DNA of 36,855 nucleotides. Origin: Omnitrophica WOR_2 bacterium RIFCSPHIGHO2_02_FULL_48_11 (GTDB taxonomy: Bacteria > Omnitrophota > Gorgyraeia > Zapsychrales > GWA2-47-8). Each line of letters opens with the position of its first letter. Positions within the stretch are counted from its first letter, which is position 1. The notes beneath the pieces were generated by a model that worked only from the letters and a program-made list of their open reading frames with translations, was not told where the DNA came from and ran no database searches. Positions 8,369 to 15,715 of the stretch are shown in pieces. A program made the translations under genes and the position numbers. Where the stretch lies: contig MHGP01000013.1 in NCBI GenBank assembly GCA_001805615.1, positions 1-36,855 on the forward strand, given 5' to 3'.

Positions 8369-10096
8369 TCACTGCAATTCCACTTTTATCGCCTGCATGA
8401 GCGGCGCGATGGTTTTTTCGGAGAAATCAAATTTGAGGCCGGCCGCGGCGAACAATTCCGGCAAGGGACGCGAGGAGCCGAGGCTTAAAGCCTTGCGGTA
8501 ATCGCTCAACGCCTCGCCTAAATTCTTTTTGGCCCTCGCCCACAGCTGCAAGGCCCCTAACTGCGCGATGCCGTATTCAATGTAATAAAACGGGACTTCA
8601 AAAATGTGCAGCTGCCGGTGCCATAGCGAGCCTTGTTCTTTTTCCAAGCCGCTCCAGTCAAGCAGGTCCGCCCCGAAACGCCGCTGCACGCGCAGCCACG
8701 CCTGGGACCGCTCTTCCGCTGTATGCTGTGGGTTCTCATAGATCCATTGCTGGAACGCATCGATCGTCGCCACCCAGATCAGGATATAAACCATCTCTTC
8801 CAATTGAATAAAATTAGAACGCTGCCAGTCCTCGGTATTATAGAAAACCGACAGATATTCCCCGCCCAAGAGCTCCATGCTCATCGAAGCCACCTCACAA
8901 AACTCCATCGGCGCGTGCCGGTACGCAAACAACGGATGGTGGCTGCTCGCCAGGGCATGGAACGCGTGGCCTGATTCATGCAAAAGTGTGCGCACATCAT
9001 CATCCACGCCGACCGCGTTCATAAAAATAAACGGCTTGCGGGCCTCGGCCAAAACCGTCTGATACCCTCCCGGCGCTTTCCCTTTATAACTGGCCAGATC
9101 CAGCAGTCCCAGCTTCATCATCTCAGAAAACTGTTTGCCCAGGTCCTGATCCATTTTCAAAAAAATATTTTTAACGCCTTCCACAAGCTCCGCCACTTCC
9201 TGAAACGGCTTCAGCGGCCCCTTGCCCAGCGGATCCACGGCCGTATCCCAGGGCCGAAGTTTATCGACCTGCATGCTTTGCCGGCGTTTTTCTAAAATTT
9301 CCTTCCAGAGAGGGACCACCAAGCGCTCAATGGCCTGGTGATATTTTTCACAATCCTGCTGCGTGTAATCAAAACGATGATAGCCACGGAACTGGTATTC
9401 GCAAAAATTCTGCAACCCGGCGTTGCGGGCGATGGTGTCGCGGAGTTTTAACATTTTATCAAAAAGTTCGTCGAGCTTGGCGCGGTCCTGCAGGCGCCTT
9501 TGAGCCGTGGCCCGCCAGGCTGCCTCACGCACCCCGCGGTCCGGCTCCAGCAAAAATTTTCCCATTTGCGGCAGGGTCTGCTCTTTCCCTTGAAAATTTA
9601 TGGTCATCGCGCCAAAGATCGTCTGATATTCCTGCGAAAGCAGTGCCACCTCGGTTTGCAAAGCCACATTCTCCTGACGGAAGAGGTCCATATCGCTGCG
9701 GATCCGCCGGTCGTACAAGGCAAAATGCGCCGGGTCCAGCGGAAAATCACGCGCCGCCTCCAAATATTTTTTATTCAGCTGATCATCCAAGGGCTTAACC
9801 GCAGGAATAACCGCCTCAATAAAATGCTGGTACGCCTTGGCCTTTTCCTGGTCATTGGTCTGACAGGTCATGCGGATGTAAAGCACCGAACCGGCCTGGT
9901 CCAAGGCGGTTTCCAGTTCCGAACGGTCCAAAAGCCACTGCTCCAACTCCGGCGCGGAAGCAATGGCCCGGCCCAGCAGCTTCTCATAGATAGCAATGAC
10001 TTCTGCTTTTTGGCTGAAATCGATCTCTTTCGGCAAGAATTTGCGTTCTTGATAGCGGGGGAGTTTTTCTAATGAGGATTTTTCAGTGGACGACAT
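8369..10096 (-). CDS. M3 family oligoendopeptidase (PepF-like)
   Basis: 575 residues, the usual size for oligoendopeptidase F-type M3 enzymes. The zinc-binding HExxH is in TLLHESGHAFHALAS near residue 371. The downstream glutamate is probably in FCEVASMSMELL, about 25 residues later. There is no signal peptide, so it is cytosolic. It cleaves short peptides, probably recycling signal-peptide or degradation fragments. The SD AAAGGAG lies six bases upstream of the ATG, and a promoter is visible 30 bp further up. It is the first gene of the operon ending with the aldolase. Confidence 0.92.
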   Translation of the reverse strand: MSSTEKSSLEKLPRYQERKFLPKEIDFSQKAEVIAIYEKLLGRAIASAPELEQWLLDRSELETALDQAGSVLYIRMTCQTNDQEKAKAYQHFIEAVIPAVKPLDDQLNKKYLEAARDFPLDPAHFALYDRRIRSDMDLFRQENVALQTEVALLSQEYQTIFGAMTINFQGKEQTLPQMGKFLLEPDRGVREAAWRATAQRRLQDRAKLDELFDKMLKLRDTIARNAGLQNFCEYQFRGYHRFDYTQQDCEKYHQAIERLVVPLWKEILEKRRQSMQVDKLRPWDTAVDPLGKGPLKPFQEVAELVEGVKNIFLKMDQDLGKQFSEMMKLGLLDLASYKGKAPGGYQTVLAEARKPFIFMNAVGVDDDVRTLLHESGHAFHALASSHHPLFAYRHAPMEFCEVASMSMELLGGEYLSVFYNTEDWQRSNFIQLEEMVYILIWVATIDAFQQWIYENPQHTAEERSQAWLRVQRRFGADLLDWSGLEKEQGSLWHRQLHIFEVPFYYIEYGIAQLGALQLWARAKKNLGEALSDYRKALSLGSSRPLPELFAAAGLKFDFSEKTIAPLMQAIKVELQ

Positions 10097-10125
10097 TTTT
10101 TCTCCTTTGCTGAATGACTTTTTCG

Positions 10126-10153
10126 ATTATAACAAATTTCAGGGCAGAGACAA
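10126..10153 (-). promoter_or_regulatory. Promoter of the M3 peptidase-aldolase operon
   Basis: On the minus strand TTGTCT (10148-10153) and a perfect TATAAT (10126-10131) are 16 bp apart. The SD of the peptidase gene follows about 20 bp downstream. Confidence 0.65.
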
Positions 10154-10177
10154 GGAGAGTTTCGTAACAAATAAGCT

Positions 10178-10412
10178 AAGGGCTTTGGTAGCAAATCACG
10201 CGCGCAGTTCCGCAACCGATAAATTTCCTTAGCTTATGGTTTAGCCATACTATCATTCGCTCAGACAGTCCTCGCACCACGTCTTTTACCTAAATAAAAT
10301 TTAATGAAAGCCGTGGGCTGTGGAACTCGCTCGGTGATAATATGGCTAAACCATATTGAAAAATTTAGCGAGTGAGGACATGTTTGAGCACGGATTTGCT
10401 ACCAAAGCCCTT
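10178..10412. repeat. 235-bp imperfect palindromic element upstream of rpmB
   Basis: The outer 20 bp are perfectly inverted (AAGGGCTTTGGTAGCAAATC at 10178-10197 against 10393-10412). An inner pair of 14 bp is also perfect (ATGGTTTAGCCATA at 10236-10249 against 10341-10354). Between them the arms have drifted but remain similar (AAATTT..., CGCTC/GAGCG). There is no ORF of note inside. It could be a non-autonomous mobile element (MITE-like) or a large folded RNA. Confidence 0.6.
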
Positions 10413-10432
10413 ATTCTCTTTTAAAACATCTT

Positions 10433-10551
10433 TGGGGAAAATAGAGATTGCCCTGATTTTCCTTTTACAACTAATATATCTTCAGAAGAAATCAGGACTA
10501 CCCCTATCTCCTCTATTAATCTATTAATCTTTTTGAGGAAAATAGGGATTG
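10433..10551 (+). repeat. Pair of 18-bp direct repeats in the rpmB leader region
   Basis: TGGGGAAAATAGAGATTG (10433-10450) and TGAGGAAAATAGGGATTG (10534-10551) differ at two positions. The second runs into the -35 box of the rpmB promoter. The first is followed by TTGCCC and, 18 bp later, TAATAT, so it may mark a second, weaker promoter. CCTGATTT and AAATCAGG between them could form a hairpin. Confidence 0.35.
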
Positions 10552-10576
10552 ACAAAATTATGTTTTAAAGTATACT
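10549..10576 (+). promoter_or_regulatory. Promoter of rpmB
   Basis: A perfect TTGACA (10549-10554) and TATACT (10571-10576) are separated by 16 bp. Transcription should start near 10583. AAGAGGA at 10598-10604 is the ribosome binding site for the ATG at 10611. Confidence 0.75.
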
Positions 10577-10610
10577 TTGAATCTCAACTTTATTACCAAG
10601 AGGATATTCT

Positions 10611-10835
10611 ATGAGAACATGCATAATTTGCGGAAAAGGTTCCATCCCAGGGAACAAATATAAAAGACGCGGTGCCATCAAGCGTACCGGTGGTGCCGGT
10701 TCCAAGATCACCGGTAAAACCCTGCGCCGTTTCTTCCCCAACCTCCAAAGAGTTAAAGCCAACCTCCGCGGAACCATCAAAACAGTCCTGGTCTGCACCG
10801 GCTGCATCAAAGCTGGCAAGATCACCAAAGCGTAA
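10611..10835 (+). CDS. rpmB: 50S ribosomal protein L28
   Basis: 74 residues. The family pattern is present: CIICGKGSIPGN at the N-terminus, RFFPNLQRV in the middle and VCTGCIKAGKITK at the end. Cys4/Cys7 and Cys62/Cys65 form two CxxC pairs, so this is the zinc-binding version of L28. The protein is part of the large ribosomal subunit. It is monocistronic, with its own promoter and SD. The last 60 bp of the gene are repeated exactly 1729 bp downstream. A 12-bp hairpin (10857-10885) follows but has no U-tract. Confidence 0.95.
   Translation: MRTCIICGKGSIPGNKYKRRGAIKRTGGAGSKITGKTLRRFFPNLQRVKANLRGTIKTVLVCTGCIKAGKITKA
10776..10835 (+). repeat. 60-bp direct repeat, copy 1 (3' end of rpmB)
   Basis: These 60 bp, ending exactly at the rpmB stop codon, are identical to 12505-12564. 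Similarity ends abruptly on both sides. The pair brackets the ATPase cassette, like the att repeats left when an element integrates at the 3' end of a gene and rebuilds it. Confidence 0.9.
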
Positions 10836-10856
10836 GTATCTTCGTCCGCCGCTTCC

Positions 10857-10885
10857 TTTTGAGGTTCCAATTTGGAGCCTCAAAA
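10857..10885. other. 12-bp hairpin after rpmB
   Basis: The arms TTTTGAGGTTCC and GGAGCCTCAAAA pair over 12 bp with one G-U and a five-base loop (AATTT). Neither strand has a following T-run, so it is not a standard intrinsic terminator. The stop codon of the small minus-strand gene lies in one arm. Confidence 0.45.
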
Positions 10886-11101
10886 CATTCGTCTCCTCTT
10901 TTGTAAGTTGATTTCCCAAAAATAAATAATATAAAGATCTAAAAGACGCTTTAGCCTGGATAATTTATTAAATTCAGCCGCAGATTCCTTGAACTCTTCA
11001 TTGTGTTCTAAATCATAGATATCTTTATCCGCCATCTTAAAAATAAGATGACCTAATGCTTCTGCAATGAATTCTGTATTCTTTGGATGCTTTTTATTCA
11101 A
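10880..11101 (-). CDS. Small helical protein downstream of the AAA ATPase, unknown
   Basis: 73 residues from a TTG at 11101, preceded by AAGGTGG four bases away. It is predicted to be all-helical and charged, with NKLSRLKRLLDLYIIYFW and a basic end (QKRRRMF). It follows the ATPase gene by 20 bp on the same strand, and both lie inside the segment bracketed by the rpmB repeats. Its close coupling suggests a partner of the ATPase. No family recognised; the TTG start is inferred from the SD. Confidence 0.5.
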   Translation of the reverse strand: MNKKHPKNTEFIAEALGHLIFKMADKDIYDLEHNEEFKESAAEFNKLSRLKRLLDLYIIYFWEINLQKRRRMF

Positions 11102-11121
11102 TCATCCACCTTCATCCAAGA

Positions 11122-12273
11122 TTATCCAAATATTCCTGCCATCCCACCGGTAATTGTTTGAAGCGGCACGACATTGATCTTCTTATGAAGTGAATATCGT
11201 TTCTCTCCAGGATAAATGACAGCAATACGTTCAAGTTTCAAATCTTCCAACGCAATACGCATGGATGGCGTCATAGTTGGCGCGTCGGCACGCTTTACTT
11301 CAATACCATACATCCTTCCACCCTTCGTGAAAACTAAATCAATCTCAGCGCCCTGATGCGTCGCCCAGAAATATACGTCATCAGGTTCCACTGAATGGAT
11401 GACTTCTTCGATCACATATCCTTCCCACGAGGCACCGCAACTAGGATGACGCAAAACTTCCGCTTCTGTCTTTAACCCCAATAGTGAGTTAAGCACTCCC
11501 GTATCACGGATATATATCTTCGGCGCCTTGACCTGACGCTTCTTAATATTTGCATACCACGGTTGAATTTGGCGCACCATAAATACGCCCGTCAAAATAT
11601 CCAAATACCGCCTGACTGTTGGTTCCGTTATCCCCAATGAAGTCGCGAAAGGAGCAGCATTCCATATTTGACCGTGACTGTGAGCCAACATAGCCCAAAA
11701 CCGATGCAATGATACAGCTGGAATATTAATGCCCTGCTGACGCAGGTCTCGTTCAAAAAATGCCTGAATAAAACTTTTTCTCCAAGCAAAACTATCCGCA
11801 TCATTCTTAGCGAGGAATGATAATGGGAACCCTCCACGCAGCCAAAGACGCGAAGCTTCCTTTTGTCCGACCTCGGACAAACCAAAACCATCCATCTCGA
11901 TCATTTCTAGGCGTCCAGCAAGAGACTCGGAAGATTGCTGTAGTAAATCAGGTGAGGCGCTACCTAAAATTAGAAATTTGGCAGGCAAAGGACTGCGGTC
12001 TAAAAGTACACGTAAAATAGGAAAAAGATCAGGTCGACGTTGAACTTCATCAATGACAACAATGTTCTTTAATGAAGAAAGTGAAGTTTTTGGATCAGCT
12101 AAACCAACCAGGCTACTTGGATCTTCAAGGTCAAAATAATTAGGTGAATCTTTATCGACTAATTCCCGGGCTAAGGTGGTCTTGCCGCATTGACGCGGCC
12201 CCAAAAGAGCCACAGCCCGGCTTCGTCCAAGCGCCTCTTCAATATGTTTCTTATATTGCTCTCTTTTGATCAT
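11122..12273 (-). CDS. AAA family ATPase with C-terminal DUF4143 domain
   Basis: 383 residues. Walker A is GPRQCGKT (25-32). Walker B is VVIDEVQ (72-78), followed by the family arginines (RRPD). A winged-helix-like middle (SLGITEPTVRRYLDIL) leads into DUF4143. That domain ends in a nuclease-like motif, GAEIDLVF...GIEVKRA (about 302-325), related to PD-(D/E)xK folds. These proteins are common, often laterally transferred, and of unknown role; some act in genome conflicts. The promoter has 6 bp between the -10 box and the ATG, so the mRNA is probably leaderless. The gene lies in the cassette flanked by rpmB repeats. Confidence 0.88.
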   Translation of the reverse strand: MIKREQYKKHIEEALGRSRAVALLGPRQCGKTTLARELVDKDSPNYFDLEDPSSLVGLADPKTSLSSLKNIVVIDEVQRRPDLFPILRVLLDRSPLPAKFLILGSASPDLLQQSSESLAGRLEMIEMDGFGLSEVGQKEASRLWLRGGFPLSFLAKNDADSFAWRKSFIQAFFERDLRQQGINIPAVSLHRFWAMLAHSHGQIWNAAPFATSLGITEPTVRRYLDILTGVFMVRQIQPWYANIKKRQVKAPKIYIRDTGVLNSLLGLKTEAEVLRHPSCGASWEGYVIEEVIHSVEPDDVYFWATHQGAEIDLVFTKGGRMYGIEVKRADAPTMTPSMRIALEDLKLERIAVIYPGEKRYSLHKKINVVPLQTITGGMAGIFG

Positions 12274-12279
12274 GCTTAA

Positions 12280-12325
12280 ACTATACCATGAAAATAGAAT
12301 ATGTCAATTTCTTATTTCATGGTAT
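12280..12325 (-). promoter_or_regulatory. Promoter with 11-bp palindromic operator for the AAA ATPase
   Basis: On the minus strand a perfect TTGACA (12302-12307) and TATAGT (12280-12285) are 16 bp apart, and the ATG starts 6 bp after the -10 box. The perfect inverted repeat ATACCATGAAA (12283-12293) / TTTCATGGTAT (12315-12325) covers the -10 box with one arm and flanks the -35 with the other, as expected for a repressor site. Confidence 0.65.
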
Positions 12326-12335
12326 TAAAATTCAT

Positions 12336-12378
12336 AAAATAGCCCTACTCCGACGATAAATCGAAGCAGGGCTATTTT
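12336..12378. other. Hairpin in the 12.3-12.5 kb non-coding segment
   Basis: AAAATAGCCCT (12336-12346) pairs perfectly with AGGGCTATTTT (12368-12378), and TTTT ends the plus-strand arm, so it could terminate plus-strand transcription. A second small stem (GACGCC/GGCGTC) follows at about 12379-12402. From there to 12504 I see no gene. Confidence 0.45.
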
Positions 12379-12504
12379 GACGCCTGGTTTCGCACTGGCG
12401 TCCTATCTGGAGTACTTTGATGTACAGAAGTCGAATCTGGGATCTACCTGTCGTTACTCTTTTAATTGGGCGCTGTCCCCGATTGCGCAGTCCCGATTGC
12501 CCCG

Positions 12505-12564
12505 ATCAAAACAGTCCTGGTCTGCACCGGCTGCATCAAAGCTGGCAAGATCACCAAAGCGTAA
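12505..12564 (+). pseudogene. 60-bp direct repeat, copy 2: detached 3' end of rpmB
   Basis: Identical to the last 60 bp of rpmB including the stop codon. It encodes IKTVLVCTGCIKAGKITKA with no start or upstream part of the gene. It marks the far end of the segment holding the ATPase and the 73-residue protein. No substitutions have accumulated, so the duplication is recent, under gene conversion, or an assembly artefact. Confidence 0.9.
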
Positions 12565-12570
12565 TTTCAA

Positions 12571-12598
12571 AAAAAGGGCGGTCACAACTGTGACCACC
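12571..12598 (-). terminator. Intrinsic terminator after the small lipoprotein gene
   Basis: On the minus strand a 9-bp stem (GGTGGTCAC / GTGACCGCC with one G-U pair) and a four-base loop are followed by CCTTTTTTT. It lies about 40 bp after the stop at 12637. Confidence 0.75.
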
Positions 12599-12636
12599 TC
12601 TACGCTGCGAATCTCTCTAATTTCGAGCTACAAGCT

Positions 12637-12966
12637 TTACCGCACTCCCTTTTCCGGGGTCTTAACACCAAAATAAGTCCCTCCCTTTGGATCAGGGGTC
12701 AAGGTAACAGGATATGAAATCTGCTTTCCGCAACTCTCCACAATCCATTCTTCATTAACGCTATTGCCGGTCGTTCCAATAAATTTTGTATCCACTACTT
12801 TATGTGAGCACCCAGGCGCCTGAGCATTCTCAATCATATTAATCATGTTAAGAATGTCAGCTTTTAATGTTAGCGAAGCGCTTGTCTGGCCTGGGATATT
12901 CGTCGCCTGCATCGTGGCGCAACCGGTCAAAAGAATGAAAAACGGCAATAATAATCTTTTTCTCAT
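12637..12966 (-). CDS. Small lipoprotein, unknown
   Basis: 109 residues from the ATG at 12966, chosen because AAAAAAGGAG lies five bases upstream; the upstream ATG at 13026 has no SD and would bury the signal peptide. MRKRLLLPFFILLTGC ends in a lipobox at Cys16. The mature part has two more cysteines (GCSHK, ESCGK) and reads as a small beta domain. It lies 13 bp after the GIY-YIG gene and ends at an intrinsic terminator. Family not recognised. Confidence 0.72.
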   Translation of the reverse strand: MRKRLLLPFFILLTGCATMQATNIPGQTSASLTLKADILNMINMIENAQAPGCSHKVVDTKFIGTTGNSVNEEWIVESCGKQISYPVTLTPDPKGGTYFGVKTPEKGVR

Positions 12967-12979
12967 ATAGACTCCTTTT

Positions 12980-13498
12980 TTAGGGCCTGTCATCTTTTTT
13001 CTTATATCCATAATCTTCCGGTGCATGGTCTTTTGGCTTTAGCCGTTTTTTCTTACCTTTATGAATCAATCGGACGCAGGAATAAGAATATTTCTTTAAA
13101 TCGGGTTCGTCCTGTTTCAAACTCGAATTGTAATTAGGAGTATATTTATAAACCAGGATCGCTTCGGCGATATCGACATCTTTTTTCCACTGCCGCGAAC
13201 CTCTGTCTTTCTTTGGGTCAGCTTTCACTTTTCCCAAATGAATCTTGCAACCACGCTCGTACCGCATCCAGTCCTTCTCGTGCTGTTTGAACCGCGCCGA
13301 AAAAGTCTGTTGTACAGCTTGGCCGACGTAAAGCAAAGCATTTTTCCCTGCCAGAATGTGCCTACCGTAAATCTGGTAGAGGCCGTAATCCTCGCCTGAC
13401 CATTTATTCTTTTTAGACCCACCGTCTTTCATTTTATTGATAACGTGGCGGCAAGTGTATGGGCCTGACCAGTTGATTTCGATTATTCGCTTGAACAT
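12980..13498 (-). CDS. GIY-YIG superfamily nuclease-like protein
   Basis: 172 residues. GLYQIYG (39-45) and LLYVGQA (56-62) give the GIY and YIG elements. Arg69 in SARFKQHE and Glu111 in DIAEAILVYKYTPNYN occupy the expected catalytic positions, and the Asn after TP completes the pattern. The C-terminus is very basic (KGKKKRLKPKDH), fitting nucleic-acid binding. Such proteins are often mobile or restriction-type endonucleases. An SD is not obvious. It is located in the accessory segment with an HNH gene nearby. Confidence 0.75.
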   Translation of the reverse strand: MFKRIIEINWSGPYTCRHVINKMKDGGSKKNKWSGEDYGLYQIYGRHILAGKNALLYVGQAVQQTFSARFKQHEKDWMRYERGCKIHLGKVKADPKKDRGSRQWKKDVDIAEAILVYKYTPNYNSSLKQDEPDLKKYSYSCVRLIHKGKKKRLKPKDHAPEDYGYKKKDDRP

Positions 13499-13531
13499 GA
13501 CTATCTAAGTGTCCCCGGAAATCCGGGAATC

Positions 13532-14017
13532 TCACTGCCTCATGAAATAGCAAATCGACAAAATCAGGAAAACAATGATCGCCAGAGCGATAACAATGAC
13601 CCCGATCCAGGTTTTGATGTGCTCCTGGCCTTCAAAGACCGGACATTTCACGCTATTTTTGACCACGGATACAAGAAAATCAAAGGCTTGGCGGCCAGGG
13701 AAAAGCCACGACAAAATTGACCCGCCATCTTCCCTCTGCACCACAAAGTTACGGACCTTTAATATCCGTTTTCCCGGAAAATGAATGATCAAATAGCGCA
13801 TGGGATTGCCGTCATCATCGACGTAATCATGAGGGATCCTGACACGCTCGACCCTGCTCCAAGGGATAAATTCATTTTTATATTCAATCCCCGAACTGCG
13901 CAGCGTAAATAAAGGAGTAAAATACATCCCCAAAATCCTGTAGCCGAAAACCCCGGATTTCAGTTTATAAGACGTGTCTTCAGTTAGTTTTCTTATGTAG
14001 TAAGAAAAATCTTCCAT
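13532..14017 (-). CDS. PH-like protein with C-terminal membrane anchor, unknown
   Basis: 161 residues from the ATG at 14017; a GTG at 14041 is an alternative start adding eight residues. The soluble beta-rich part (ITLRSSGIEYKNEFIPWSR style, residues 35-110) resembles bacterial PH-like domains, where a short LRSSGIEYKNE...W pattern is common. It ends in a single membrane segment (TWIGVIVIALAIIVFLILSI). So it is probably a C-tail-anchored cytoplasmic protein. The family assignment is an impression only. It lies between the GIY-YIG and HNH genes. Confidence 0.6.
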   Translation of the reverse strand: MEDFSYYIRKLTEDTSYKLKSGVFGYRILGMYFTPLFTLRSSGIEYKNEFIPWSRVERVRIPHDYVDDDGNPMRYLIIHFPGKRILKVRNFVVQREDGGSILSWLFPGRQAFDFLVSVVKNSVKCPVFEGQEHIKTWIGVIVIALAIIVFLILSICYFMRQ

Positions 14018-14142
14018 TGAAAATTCTTCGCCCCAAGGCACCCGAAAGCAAAGGAACTGTCCCCTTCTCTTCTTTTGCGCGAGCGACGAGCGCCTATTTT
14101 TTGGTACCCGGTCCTTAGTTTAGTTTGGGTCATTTCGTGTCC

Positions 14143-14811
14143 CTACAGAATCTTATTTGCCTTGGCTCTGTTGCATCTTTCACAAAGTAATTCTATATTT
14201 CGCACTGTGTTGCCTCCACCTTTTGAAACAGGAATTATATGGTCGTATTCTAGCTTTTCTCTACCTCCGCACTTTACACACTTGCCCTCATCTCTCCGCC
14301 AAACTGCAATCCTGGTTTCCTCAGGAATGCTTTCCCTCAAACCTTCTCTTTCAATTTCCTCTGTTTGACTAAATTTTTTCTTGAGCCGCTCAAACTTACG
14401 CCGCTCTTCATCTTCTAAATCCATGATCTGTAAAAGCATTTCCTCTTCTGAATACCCGGCTCGATCAAATTTATACATATTATCCTTATATAAACAGTAA
14501 ATTAAGCTACTTCCCTGTTCAGGGCGGATGGGGTCTCTCTTTAAAATATATAATGGAATTGGTTTTAAAAACGATTCATTTCGTAGGTCACTTGAAATTT
14601 TATTTGCGCGCTCCTTAATTTCTTCATTCGATTCCTCCCAATTTACAGACTTTGATTCTGATTCGCCCCTAAACAATTCCCTTGATAAAGATATTAATCT
14701 AGGAGATACAAACATATCCAAAGTGCCTTCAACCCCACATGTAATAAGTGTATTCGTCAACCAGAACTGGGGAACTATTAAGCTCGCTTTCCCAATTTTT
14801 CTCACTGACAT
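14143..14811 (-). CDS. HNH endonuclease domain protein
   Basis: 222 residues. The C-terminal HNH domain is clear: CVKCGG, then YDHIIPVSKGG (His-containing first motif), then NIELLCERCNRAKANK, which supplies the Asn/His element and the second CxxC of a zinc site. The N-terminal 140 residues are not recognised; they are followed by a charged helix (EEERRKFERLKKKF) linking to the nuclease. The architecture suits a restriction or anti-phage nuclease, or a mobile endonuclease; there is no methyltransferase nearby to support restriction. Confidence 0.82.
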   Translation of the reverse strand: MSVRKIGKASLIVPQFWLTNTLITCGVEGTLDMFVSPRLISLSRELFRGESESKSVNWEESNEEIKERANKISSDLRNESFLKPIPLYILKRDPIRPEQGSSLIYCLYKDNMYKFDRAGYSEEEMLLQIMDLEDEERRKFERLKKKFSQTEEIEREGLRESIPEETRIAVWRRDEGKCVKCGGREKLEYDHIIPVSKGGGNTVRNIELLCERCNRAKANKIL

Positions 14812-14917
14812 ATATTATTCTCCGCTTCGGAAACGGGGTCAACTCCCATTTCACCACTAACAAAAGGGACTTGACCCATTTTTAAGTCAAGCTTCATTCC
14901 CCCCACCCCCCAATGCC

Positions 14918-15166
14918 TCACTCCGTCACATGCGACAGCCAAACCTGCAGGCCCAAACCTTCGGCACTCCTGTCTTTATAAGCAAACCAGTTTTTCTTTT
15001 TGCAATGAACGCACAAGAGATATTCGCTGCCCCCGGTCCCCTTTTTCATAGATTCATATTTATCTTCATCTTCCTCATAAATACCCCACGCTAAACCCTT
15101 TTGATCCAAGGGGCCGATCCGATAAAGGGTATTCCCACAAGATAAACATTTTACTTCCTTAAGCAT
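14918..15166 (-). CDS. Small zinc-ribbon-like protein
   Basis: 82 residues. Two CxxC pairs (CLSC near residue 8 and CVHC near residue 53) could bind one zinc. The start ATG overlaps the 3' end of the XRE gene by 8 bp, with an AAGGAT site inside that gene, so it is the third gene of the toxin-like operon. Function unknown. The sequence between the pairs is acidic (YEEDEDKYESMKKG), unusual for DNA-binding ribbons. Confidence 0.65.
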   Translation of the reverse strand: MLKEVKCLSCGNTLYRIGPLDQKGLAWGIYEEDEDKYESMKKGTGGSEYLLCVHCKKKNWFAYKDRSAEGLGLQVWLSHVTE

Positions 15167-15713
15167 GACTTATCCTTCTCTCAATCCAGCTGGGTCTTGA
15201 ATCTATAATGATCTGCTCTCCTAAAAAATTAAAAATCTTCTCAAGCGTCAAGAGCCGGATATCGTTGCGTCCTTTTTCCACACGGGAAATGATCTGCTGG
15301 GATATGCCGATCTTTTCAGCCAACTCACCCTGCGTGAGCCCCAAAGAGCGGCGGCACAGCTTGACCTTCTCGGCAATTGTCCGGATCAATTGATCGGCCG
15401 GCTCCTCCATTTTGGCCGGACGAAGCGCTATCCCCTTGGCCATAAATTCCGCCCCGAGCTTTTCATACACCGCCTGCCAAAAAATGATCCGCGGATCGTT
15501 CCAGGCGTCTTTGCGCATCTGGCGCTTGATCCGCGCCCAATTTTGAACAAAAATTTTCTGGTCAAGATACCGCGCAAAAACTTCCCGAGGAGTGTTGTTA
15601 CGCGACAAAAGAAGGGCCGCTATATTAAGAAAACGTTCATGACGCGGGTCTTTCAATATCTTCTTAATTTCCTCCGAAGAAATATTTTTATCCCATAACC
15701 ATTCCGGGCGCAT
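15159..15713 (-). CDS. XRE-family helix-turn-helix protein, probable antitoxin
   Basis: 184 residues from the ATG at 15713. I prefer it to the TTG at 15719 because the SD GGAGG, embedded in the last codons of the upstream gene, would touch the TTG but is six bases from the ATG. The C-terminal HTH (about 110-162) contains LGLTQGELAEKIGISQQIIS and RVEKGRND. The N-terminal part (residues 1-95) is helical with WLWDKNISSEEIKKIL and is not recognised. It follows an AbiEii-like toxin with overlapping ends, so it is likely the antitoxin and autorepressor. Confidence 0.75.
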   Translation of the reverse strand: MRPEWLWDKNISSEEIKKILKDPRHERFLNIAALLLSRNNTPREVFARYLDQKIFVQNWARIKRQMRKDAWNDPRIIFWQAVYEKLGAEFMAKGIALRPAKMEEPADQLIRTIAEKVKLCRRSLGLTQGELAEKIGISQQIISRVEKGRNDIRLLTLEKIFNFLGEQIIIDSRPSWIERRISHA

Positions 15714-15715
15714 AA

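Noticed and set aside
10857-10885. Hairpin after rpmB as an intrinsic terminator
   Set aside because: Neither strand has a T-run after the stem. I kept it only as a hairpin.
12377-12676. Plus-strand ORF of 99 codons spanning the rpmB repeat
   Set aside because: It reads the repeated rpmB segment in a different frame from L28 and has no SD or family likeness. The repeat copy is better described as a detached gene end.
14143-14811. HNH and GIY-YIG genes as a restriction-modification system
   Set aside because: No methyltransferase or specificity gene is present. Each is therefore described only by its own domain.
12470-14910. Scattered CTGTCCCC and GGGTCAA(C/G)TCCC motifs (near 12472, 13508, 14058, 14840, 14870) as REP sequences of a RAYT transposase
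   Set aside because: The motifs are short, irregular and lack paired stems of the right form, and no RAYT gene is in the window. They may be remnants but I cannot support it.
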